From the NCBI GenBank assembly GCA_028714695.1, contig JAQTLX010000022.1, positions 1-43,527 on the forward strand: 43,527 nt of DNA, written 5' to 3'. This stretch comes from Ignavibacteria bacterium. GTDB taxonomy: Bacteria > Bacteroidota > Ignavibacteria > Tepidaquicellales > Tepidaquicellaceae. The position numbers were made by a program, and so were the translations under genes. Every line of letters begins with the position of its first letter. Positions within the stretch are counted from its first letter, which is position 1. The notes beneath the pieces were generated by a model. That model saw only the letters and a list, made by a program, of their open reading frames with translations. It was not told the origin of the DNA and made no database searches. This document shows, in pieces, positions 29,042 to 35,782 of this stretch.

Positions 29042-30740
29042 GCTGTTTAATTCCTTGTATAATGAAATCAAAAAATTGATCGACGTTTCCCGTCCCGCGC
29101 CTCATTGAGGCATTAAACGTGTCGATTATATCGCCGTTTTGTCCGTGAATATGAACGTTTACGGTATTTCCACCGCTGTTATTTGTTGTTAAATTTTTAG
29201 TTTCGGAAGCGGTATGTACGACGCTTCCGCGCGGTAAGTCAATAAGTTCGCGCCCGCGCTCGTTAACCCATGCCGGACCGTCAGAAGTTCCGCCGCTTCC
29301 TTTCCAGAATCCCGCCCTATCAATTATTGCAAGTTGTGCCCCCGTTGCTAATCCCACGGCGGTAAAATCCGCCCATTTCAAAAAAGGAGCCGGGTTTTGC
29401 AGCGCCCTAATTGCCGCAAGCGCCCCCGCCGCTATTGCTTGACCACGCTCCAAATTTTTCATAGTACGGGCGTTTGCTTTCGAAGCTTGGCCTATTTTTT
29501 GTAATGCTGAAAGCGCATTTTGCGCCGAATTCGCGTATAGTTGGGGTTTCATAGCTTCAAGTTGTTTCTCATATTCCCAACGTTGACGCATTGCGTCTTT
29601 CCAAGCCCGCTCTTTATCTTGAATACTATTTTTCGTTGCTTCATAGTCGTCGTCTTTTTCTTTCTTCCATAGCTCCCTTAATTTTCTATCTACGTCGGCT
29701 TCAATATCGTATTTTGCCTTCGCCTCTTCATCCATATCCTTTCGCATTACTTCAAGCCCTTGAGTATTTAACCAATGATCTGTAGCTATTTGTTTCTTTT
29801 TTGCGTCTTCCGCCTCTTTAATTTTTTCCTTTTGATATTCTTTTTCATTTGCATAACCGGGGGTTAAATTAATATTTTTCATCGATGCCCCCGCCGCCTG
29901 CATGTTGGCATCGTTTAAAGCTTTTAATTTTTCACTATTTTTCCGTCCCTCATAATCCTGCATTAATTTTAAATCTTCTTTATATGCCTCTTCGTTTACT
30001 TTACGAAACCATTCGGACGCCGTAGCGTATTTCTCCACGAATTCCGACGCTTGTTGATATCTTAAAGCTTCTTTTTCATCTTTTCTACCGAAAAGGCCGG
30101 TTGATGCCGTATGACGAAATTGATCGAACGCGACTTTAAGTTTATCGATCCAATCTTTCGAAGCGGCGACGGCAAAAGCTTGACCGTCAAACCGTTTATT
30201 TAAGGTATCCGTAATTGATGCGAGTCTTTCGGAACTACCCGCCGCACCATCTAAAACGCCGGGAAAACCACGAAGCGTACCTTTTTCGGAATTGATGGCC
30301 TTGGTGATAAATTCAGTCGCGAATCCGAGGTCCTTATGCTTCGCAACGGCATAATTGATTGTCGCAGCGGTGAGCCGTTTCAATTCCTCTTCGTTTTGGC
30401 TATAAAGCGCGAGCTGCTGTTGTACTTTTGTTGTCTCCATGTGATCTATTAAAAGCTTATTTTCCATTTCCTCAACTTGCGTCATTAAAGCAATAGAAGT
30501 ATATCCCAAAGCTTCACGCATTTGATTTTGTAAAGCAGTATACTCTTGAGACTCTTTTCGCAAGTCGGAAAGCGTGTTTTTTATTCCCGAAGCAATAGCC
30601 CCGCCAACAAAAACACCGGAAATAGCCCGCCCTAATGCAACAATTTTATTTTGAAAAGTATTAAATTCACGACCAATAGAGCTTATCTCTTTTGTCGCGT
30701 TGCTTATAACTTCAAGTTCAACAAGAAGTTTTTGACTCAT
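29034..30740 (-). CDS. Tape measure protein
   Basis: The 568-residue protein starts MSQKLLVELEVISNATKEI at ATG 30740 after AGAGGGCGG. It has long coiled-coil stretches (up to about 170, and 280-440), an Ala/Gly hydrophobic segment near 35-55 (AISGVFVGGAIASGI) and another near 440-480, and a C-terminal part with GGNTVNVHIHGQNGD. These are hallmarks of tape measure proteins, which set tail length and enter the cell wall during DNA delivery. At under 600 residues it predicts a fairly short tail, since length scales with the protein. It follows the chaperone pair, the standard order. Confidence 0.85.
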   Translation of the reverse strand: MSQKLLVELEVISNATKEISSIGREFNTFQNKIVALGRAISGVFVGGAIASGIKNTLSDLRKESQEYTALQNQMREALGYTSIALMTQVEEMENKLLIDHMETTKVQQQLALYSQNEEELKRLTAATINYAVAKHKDLGFATEFITKAINSEKGTLRGFPGVLDGAAGSSERLASITDTLNKRFDGQAFAVAASKDWIDKLKVAFDQFRHTASTGLFGRKDEKEALRYQQASEFVEKYATASEWFRKVNEEAYKEDLKLMQDYEGRKNSEKLKALNDANMQAAGASMKNINLTPGYANEKEYQKEKIKEAEDAKKKQIATDHWLNTQGLEVMRKDMDEEAKAKYDIEADVDRKLRELWKKEKDDDYEATKNSIQDKERAWKDAMRQRWEYEKQLEAMKPQLYANSAQNALSALQKIGQASKANARTMKNLERGQAIAAGALAAIRALQNPAPFLKWADFTAVGLATGAQLAIIDRAGFWKGSGGTSDGPAWVNERGRELIDLPRGSVVHTASETKNLTTNNSGGNTVNVHIHGQNGDIIDTFNASMRRGTGNVDQFFDFIIQGIKQRG

Positions 30741-31103
30741 ACGCCGCCCTCTGATAATACCCGCGTAAAAGGTCGAAGGCAAGTATTAATTTTATAGGTT
30801 GAAAAAGCCGTCCCCGTCCATCCGGCCAATTTCCTGTTTTTTGATATTCTTTAAAAAACGGTAAAAGGCGAAAATCCGCCGTAGCGCGTGGACAACGCGA
30901 CATTGAAATTTCGCCTTTACCGTTACACAAAAAGCATTTTTCATTTTTTCCGCCGCATATCGGACAATATTCTATTCTCCAAAATTCCGAATCTGTTTCT
31001 TTTTCGCATCCCCGACTTTCTTGGCGTTCGGTTAATTTGCATTGTTTGCATACGTACCTATCGGCGGGCGGTTCGCCTAAATCCACGATGGCCGCCGAAA
31101 TCA
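30718..31103 (-). CDS. Tail chaperone C-terminal part (frameshift product) with DnaJ-like zinc motif
   Basis: The frame continues the chaperone gene in the -1 frame and ends at 30718. It shows a double zinc pattern, CKQCKLTERQESRGC and CPICGGKNEKCFLCNGKGE, the second like the CxxCxGxG units of DnaJ. A long basic-hydrophobic tail follows. No ATG with a good ribosome binding site exists at its start (GTG 31086 is the only candidate), which fits expression as a fusion of about 271 residues. It overlaps the tape measure start by 23 bases. This is the usual place of the T part of lambda-type gpG/gpGT chaperones. Confidence 0.75.
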
Positions 31104-31110
31104 GTTTTTT
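31061..31110 (-). promoter_or_regulatory. Programmed -1 frameshift site
   Basis: Minus-strand slippery heptamer A-AAA-AAC (31110-31104) lies in the zero frame directly before the TGA stop (31103-31101) of the chaperone gene. Five bases downstream begins a stem: TCGGCGG (31098-31092) with CCGCCGA (31067-31061). Slippery site plus spaced stem plus open -1 frame are the classic signal for the tail chaperone frameshift. Confidence 0.85.
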
Positions 31111-31532
31111 ATTTCTTCCCCGGTCAATCCGGTCAACGCGCCAATATTCGCTTGAATTTCCCTATAAAGAGGAAATTTTTCATACAATTTCAACGACGCG
31201 GCGGGATTGTCGCCATCAACAAAAATATTGATGTACTCGTCAACATCAGAAAGATATTTACGAATATTATTCCGTCGCTCCTCTTGTACGCGCACCCATG
31301 CCTCAAGCCGGATTTCGTCCGCTCGTTTTTCGGCATCATCCGAAGCCGGTACTTCTTTTTCAACAATTTTTTCCATATCCGAAATTGCTTTTTCTTCCCG
31401 TTGCGTTAAATATAAATATTTTACTTGTTTGTCGAATTCCGTAAGGTATTTTAGGTTATATTCGCGTCCTTGTTTATCCGTTATATGAATATGCGTTTTG
31501 TCGCATAATGGAATACCAATTTCAGTTTTCAT
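31101..31532 (-). CDS. Tail assembly chaperone (gpG-like)
   Basis: From ATG 31532 (site AAAAGGGG) the product is 143 residues, starting MKTEIGIPLCDKTHIHITD. It is mostly helical and charged (KAISDMEKIVEKEVPASDD, EAWVRVQEERRNN) and ends GLTGEEIKN just after the slippery heptamer. Its location between the tail tube gene and the tape measure, and the frameshift signal at its end, identify it as the tail assembly chaperone. This protein coats the tape measure during tail assembly and is absent from the virion in known systems. Confidence 0.8.
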   Translation of the reverse strand: MKTEIGIPLCDKTHIHITDKQGREYNLKYLTEFDKQVKYLYLTQREEKAISDMEKIVEKEVPASDDAEKRADEIRLEAWVRVQEERRNNIRKYLSDVDEYINIFVDGDNPAASLKLYEKFPLYREIQANIGALTGLTGEEIKN

Positions 31533-31560
31533 AGTAATCCCCTTTTCGGTTAATTGTTTA

Positions 31561-32508
31561 TTATGCGCTCGTCGTATCAACCGCGATAGAAATGCCATTA
31601 CCGACGGACACGGCGGAAACTTCATAGGTCCGTACCCCGTTTTTATCCGCACTCTTTACGTTCGTAATTCTTACATTACTATCCGCGATGGTTATTTTAT
31701 TAGGAGCCGTTCCCCACGCAATAGTAAAGGAAGAATACGTTCCGCTTCTTATCGATGCGTGCGGTTTAAAAGTATTTGCCGTATCAACGTAATACGTAAT
31801 AGTATATTTTATTGCCGCCTTTGTTAAAAGCGACATCCCCTTTCCGCTTCCATCCGTCGCATTCGGCTTATTGCATACCGACATTTCATTTCCGAAATCT
31901 ATTGCGATAATAAGCGGGTCCGCCGTCGCGTCCCCAAAAATATTTCCGACATACCCGATTAAAGATTTTGTTTCCGGTAAAGTACGCGTTACGGCGGGAT
32001 CGGTTTGCGCGTCCGAATCGCCGGAAAAAACGCCTTTTCCTGAAAATTCTATTTCGCCGTATCCAGTAGAAAAATCAAGATTAATTTTCGGATTATATAA
32101 CAAATTATACAGGATATAACGTAGTGTACTTGTTCCACCCGCGTAACCCCACGCGGTTATATCTTTCCAGTCGCTTTGCTTTCCAAGCGTGTAGGTATAA
32201 ATATGTGACGCCGCCGACTCCTTAAAGCCAGAACCTTTCAAGAATTCGGTCCACTTTCCGGGACTATCTTGTATGCCCGTTGACCGAAGGGGAAAAGAAA
32301 GAGTATGCGTCGCTTCACACGGACCCGTGACCGGCGACTCCTGACCGAATCCCCCGCCAACCGTATCAATTTCCGTTACCGGGTTATCCATTTGAATTTC
32401 ATTTTTTCCGCATTGTGCGAAATCCGTTGTTGCAAGCGGCGTTTGCATTGTCCCGAACGTACCTTGTATTTTTGCAAGAAGCGTTCCGAGGTTTACAACC
32501 TGTTTCAT
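31561..32508 (-). CDS. Major tail tube protein
   Basis: The 315-residue protein is beta-rich and polar (MKQVVNLGTLLAKIQGTFG at the start). It has TEIDTVGGGFGQESPVTG, then GYGEIEFSGKGVFSG and a C-terminal Ig-like segment (KITIADSNVRITNVKSAD...VRTYEVSAVSVGNG). Length, composition and position between the tail completion protein and the chaperone are those of the major tail tube subunit. AGGAAAGGGG before ATG 32508 is one of the strongest ribosome binding sites here, as expected for an abundant structural protein. Confidence 0.75.
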   Translation of the reverse strand: MKQVVNLGTLLAKIQGTFGTMQTPLATTDFAQCGKNEIQMDNPVTEIDTVGGGFGQESPVTGPCEATHTLSFPLRSTGIQDSPGKWTEFLKGSGFKESAASHIYTYTLGKQSDWKDITAWGYAGGTSTLRYILYNLLYNPKINLDFSTGYGEIEFSGKGVFSGDSDAQTDPAVTRTLPETKSLIGYVGNIFGDATADPLIIAIDFGNEMSVCNKPNATDGSGKGMSLLTKAAIKYTITYYVDTANTFKPHASIRSGTYSSFTIAWGTAPNKITIADSNVRITNVKSADKNGVRTYEVSAVSVGNGISIAVDTTSA

Positions 32509-32527
32509 GATAAGACCCCTTTCCTAA

Positions 32528-32986
32528 TTAAATTATTAAGAAAAAACCCTCAACAATTAAATCTAATCTTATAATAAATTCGGGAGTCGTGGAGTCCCCG
32601 ACTATTGCATAATAAGGAAGCCCGTCGATGCGTGTCAAAAGAGCGTTTCCCCCGCGCGTAATATCCGCCTTAATAAAGCCCCATAATGTTTCCCCCACAT
32701 CTTCCGCCTGTTTTGTTGCAGGAATTGCGGGCGGCGTATCATTCATTTTATAAATATGCGCCTCAACAACATACCGCAAAGCAACGTGACTTTCCGAACC
32801 TGTTTCATTTAATGTTTCCGGCCACGGTCCGCAAACTTCAATATATAAATCGTAACCTTGACTATTAAAAATAAGCCGTTGACGTTCGGCAAATGCAGTC
32901 CTCGTAATCGATTCACTACCTATTTGAATTGATTTACCGTTTAAAACACTTACAAGGTTATCAGCAATTAGAGCCTGTTTAGACAC
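32528..32986 (-). CDS. Tail terminator/completion-like protein (152 aa)
   Basis: The protein of about 152 residues begins MSKQALIADNLVSVL if the GTG at 32986 is used (AAAGG site 9 bases upstream); GTG 32995 would add three residues. It then reads HVALRYVVEAHIYK and ends IIRLDLIVEGFFLII. Size, fold hints and position before the tail tube match tail terminator proteins (gpU or gp17-like) that cap the tail. It overlaps the end of the gene before it by 8 bases. Confidence 0.6.
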   Translation of the reverse strand: MSKQALIADNLVSVLNGKSIQIGSESITRTAFAERQRLIFNSQGYDLYIEVCGPWPETLNETGSESHVALRYVVEAHIYKMNDTPPAIPATKQAEDVGETLWGFIKADITRGGNALLTRIDGLPYYAIVGDSTTPEFIIRLDLIVEGFFLII

Positions 32987-33635
32987 GGGAAACACCTTTC
33001 GCTATTCTTTCCGTCTCACGGTCTATTGTTTTTTGTCCACGAACGAGCGCCGCCGGTATACGCCCGTTCCATTTATCAACAAAATTATATTGTTGTGGAA
33101 CACTAATTCTCTTGACTGACACGTATTTAACCATTCCCGTTTCCCTATCTACGTAGCTAATTCGACCCGCTTTTTGTATTATAAATAATTTATGTTCTTT
33201 AAGCATTTCTTTAAAATCACGAAGAATTAATTTTCGCGGCGTCTTAAATTCTACCCCGTTTTGAAAAATGGGTATTACAACGTTGCTACCTGACGTTTGT
33301 GTATATGATCCGTTCGCCATTTTGGCTATTGATTCTTGTATTCCGCCCTTTCCCCTAAGATTCGCCCCCATAACAAGCTTTAAACCCCCGCCCGTCTCAT
33401 CTACAAAGCCCCTAAAAAAATTAGAAACACGATAGTTCCACGATTCAGAAGTACCAAAAATTTTCTTCCGCATTAAATCCCGGGAAACTACCCCTTTGCG
33501 AAATCGTCCGCCTACAAAAAGTACTTTCTCGTTCGTTAACCAAATTTTAAGGGCGCGGTTGTATTGATTAGGGGCAACGGCGAAAAGCCGCTGTAATTCC
33601 GGGGATTGAAACACTTTCGTTTTAACGTCGATCAT
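32979..33635 (-). CDS. HK97 gp10-like head-tail/minor tail protein (218 aa)
   Basis: The 218-residue basic protein begins MIDVKTKVFQSPELQRLF. It has IWLTNEKVLFVGGRFRKG, then a basic central part, KLILRDFKEMLKEHKLFII and ends in ETERIAKGVSRV. Such basic proteins between the head-tail adaptor and the tail terminator are typical of the gp10/neck group. It overlaps the adaptor gene by 4 bases. The assignment depends mainly on gene order. Confidence 0.55.
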   Translation of the reverse strand: MIDVKTKVFQSPELQRLFAVAPNQYNRALKIWLTNEKVLFVGGRFRKGVVSRDLMRKKIFGTSESWNYRVSNFFRGFVDETGGGLKLVMGANLRGKGGIQESIAKMANGSYTQTSGSNVVIPIFQNGVEFKTPRKLILRDFKEMLKEHKLFIIQKAGRISYVDRETGMVKYVSVKRISVPQQYNFVDKWNGRIPAALVRGQKTIDRETERIAKGVSRV

Positions 33636-33985
33636 CTTTTTAATCCTAAACGAAAAGAACCCCTATCCTGCATTACTATTGCCAGCACGTTAAAGGAAGA
33701 AAGTACGACGTCTCCATCGTTTAATGGTATTTCTATTGTTTCAAGTCCAGGAGTAACGGAAGAAATTCCAAGGTCGCCACGTGAAATTCTTACTTCAATG
33801 TCGTAAGAAAAAACTTGAACTTGTTTACCTCCGTCGCCATATTGTTTATTTTGCCGATATTTATTCCTAAAAATCACAAGAGGTATGGATTTCGCTATTC
33901 CGTTTTTATCGTGATATATGCCGCTTTCCGAGAATTCCGTATCGTCCAAAAAATCATCTTCAAAACTTTGCGCCGCCGTTTTCAT
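33632..33985 (-). CDS. Head-tail adaptor-like protein (117 aa)
   Basis: The 117-residue protein has an acidic N-terminus (MKTAAQSFEDDFLDDTEFSE), followed by strands (YHDKNGIAKSIPLVIF), a beta core with YDIEVRISRGDL and the end VLSSFNVLAIVMQDRGSFRLGLKR. This layout resembles the lambda gpFII/head-tail connector group, which has an unfolded N-terminus and a small beta barrel. Start overlaps the glycosyltransferase stop by 4 bases. Assignment is by layout and gene order. Confidence 0.55.
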   Translation of the reverse strand: MKTAAQSFEDDFLDDTEFSESGIYHDKNGIAKSIPLVIFRNKYRQNKQYGDGGKQVQVFSYDIEVRISRGDLGISSVTPGLETIEIPLNDGDVVLSSFNVLAIVMQDRGSFRLGLKR

Positions 33986-34899
33986 GCGAATACTTCCTCT
34001 TTTTTTATATTTTTATTTATAGCCGCCTCAATTCGTCGATTTAATTCTGTCAATTCGTCTTTTGCTTTAAGCTCGTCTTCACGTTTCGATTCTAATTTTA
34101 ATTTTTTAAGAAATTCCCATTGATCTATAATAATAAGCGCCCGTTTAACCATCAAAACCCTTTTTCTTTCTTCATCTTCCGGAAATTCAACATCGAACGG
34201 ATCGCAACATCCTATATATTCGTTATTTCTCCAAATAGTCATGACGTTCGGGGAATAAAAACAATTATAACCTTGTACATTAAAAATAAAAAATTTAGTA
34301 TCGGTAGGAAATCCGGCATCTATAAGCATTAAAGATATGTTTCGTTCCAATTTTTTTTGTACTTTTTTTTCGTTTTGGTATCCTATATGCTCTATTACGA
34401 TATCGGTAGGTATAAGCTCAAAACCCGCTTCGCGGGATGAACGCGACACTGTTTCATGTACGCGCCCTCGAAATTCAATACGCGAATCGTTTGGAAACAT
34501 CTTACCTTGCATTATTTCCCCGCCAACAAAATCTAAATTCACAGGATTTATATTTATCAATCTAAAACCGTATATTGCATTTTGAGAAGGCGGATTTTTT
34601 TTCAAAATATTAATTTTATCTATCGATACTGGCGGTACTGTATCGTCGGCATCCAACCACATAACCCATGAATATGAGGCCCGCCTAAGTGATTCATTAC
34701 GCGCCGCCGAAAAGTTATTTATCCATTTAAAATCAAAAACTTTTGCGCCGAATGATTCAGCAATTTTTTTTGTATCATCAATCGACCCCGTATCAACGAC
34801 TATAATTTCGTCGGCAATTTTAATGGCACCAATCAGGGCGCGGCGAATAACCGACGCTTCGTTCTGTACAATCATTATAATAGATAAACCTTGTTTCAT
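33982..34899 (-). CDS. Family 2 glycosyltransferase
   Basis: The 305-residue protein starts with a clear GT2 domain: LSIIMIVQNEASVIRRAL (5-22), DEIIVVDTGSIDDTKKIA (about 30-47), NFSAARNESLRRA, and WVMWLDADDTV (about 79-89) with the D.D metal motif. The C-terminal half has IEHIGYQ and a charged coiled-coil tail (KKLKLESKREDELKAKDE). It sits within the structural operon directly before the head-tail genes and has its own promoter (34936-34964) and AGGGG site. A virion glycosylation role is likely; host surface change is the alternative. Confidence 0.85.
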   Translation of the reverse strand: MKQGLSIIMIVQNEASVIRRALIGAIKIADEIIVVDTGSIDDTKKIAESFGAKVFDFKWINNFSAARNESLRRASYSWVMWLDADDTVPPVSIDKINILKKNPPSQNAIYGFRLININPVNLDFVGGEIMQGKMFPNDSRIEFRGRVHETVSRSSREAGFELIPTDIVIEHIGYQNEKKVQKKLERNISLMLIDAGFPTDTKFFIFNVQGYNCFYSPNVMTIWRNNEYIGCCDPFDVEFPEDEERKRVLMVKRALIIIDQWEFLKKLKLESKREDELKAKDELTELNRRIEAAINKNIKKEEVFA

Positions 34900-34935
34900 T
34901 TTGTCCCCTATATTTAATTAAATAGACAACTAAGA

Positions 34936-34964
34936 AATATAACCTATTTACTATAAAAAGTCAA
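34936..34964 (-). promoter_or_regulatory. Leftward phage promoter
   Basis: Minus-strand TTGACT (34964-34959), spacer 17 with TATAGTAAAT, TATATT (34941-34936). It lies just after the terminator at 34978 and starts the glycosyltransferase-tail unit. Confidence 0.85.
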
Positions 34965-34977
34965 GAACATTTTAAAT

Positions 34978-35013
34978 AAAAAAAATAACCCCTTAATTTA
35001 TAAGGGGTTATTT
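34978..35013 (-). terminator. Leftward intrinsic terminator
   Basis: Perfect 13-base stem AAATAACCCCTTA (34983-34995) with TAAGGGGTTATTT (35001-35013) and a long T run on the minus strand. It ends the head gene unit after the decoration-type gene. Confidence 0.92.
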
Positions 35014-35041
35014 CTAAAAATTATCGATCATTCGCGTGTAT

Positions 35042-35701
35042 TTATGCCGCCGCCCTCTTTACACAATACGCGATTTTAGGCGAACCGCTTCCCATCGGCG
35101 TAGAAAGCGTAACCGATATAGACCCATCGCTTGCGGTACGATTCAAAATCCTCACGGTTGTATCGCCGCCAATAGTGCGGACTTCCGCGAAAAGTTGATC
35201 AGTCGAAAGAACACCTACGACAGCTTTCGTTTCAGTCGTCGCCGTTCCTCCCGCCGAAATCGTACCGACTGCAATGTCAATATACGCCGGTTTAATTCCG
35301 GAATCCAGATGCTCCAAAGACACGCTTCCGGCACTAAACGGATAGGGAAGCAATTCGACGGGGACATATCCCGCCGTCGCCGTACCCGCCTCAATTGACG
35401 TACCAAGCAAAAACGTTGTAGCGCTCGAAACGTTCGTTACTTTATCCGTTGCGGTATCATAGTAGATAACTTGCTTTACCGCAATCGTAACGGCGGACTG
35501 AATTGCGAACATGAACGTTCCCTTGCGATAAAACATAATCGGCGACGCCGCCATTTCCGCCGCCGTAGCGGAAACCGTCGGAATAAGAACGCCCAAACCG
35601 GAAACATTAATAGGTGTCCACGCGGTAACGGCGGACGAATGCGCGTATTTAATTTTTTCCCCGTCCGACTCTTTTAATAGTCTGCATACTCCAACGCTCA
35701 T
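35042..35701 (-). CDS. DUF2190-type capsid-associated protein
   Basis: The 219-residue protein is rich in Ala, Thr, Val and Gly. Residues AIQSAVTIAVKQVIYYDTA and SSATTFLLGTSIEAGTATAGYVPVELL (about 66-115) are close to DUF2190, a small beta-barrel protein found beside phage capsid genes and probably a decoration or cement protein. A second beta part (VGTISAGGTATTETKAV...) follows. Site AAAAGGAG precedes ATG 35701. It is placed between the capsid gene and the unit terminator, as expected. Confidence 0.75.
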   Translation of the reverse strand: MSVGVCRLLKESDGEKIKYAHSSAVTAWTPINVSGLGVLIPTVSATAAEMAASPIMFYRKGTFMFAIQSAVTIAVKQVIYYDTATDKVTNVSSATTFLLGTSIEAGTATAGYVPVELLPYPFSAGSVSLEHLDSGIKPAYIDIAVGTISAGGTATTETKAVVGVLSTDQLFAEVRTIGGDTTVRILNRTASDGSISVTLSTPMGSGSPKIAYCVKRAAA

Positions 35702-35729
35702 AATATTTTTCTCCTTTTTTTATTTGTTT

Positions 35730-35763
35730 AAAAATTGGTTCCCGGTAGTGGTCGCCGGGAACC
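35730..35763 (-). terminator. Leftward terminator after the capsid gene
   Basis: Stem GGTTCCCGG (35737-35745) with CCGGGAACC (35755-35763), followed on the minus strand by AATTTTT. Since the decoration gene downstream shows no own promoter, partial read-through is expected. Confidence 0.8.
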
Positions 35764-35782
35764 GTTTATTTCATTTCGTCAA

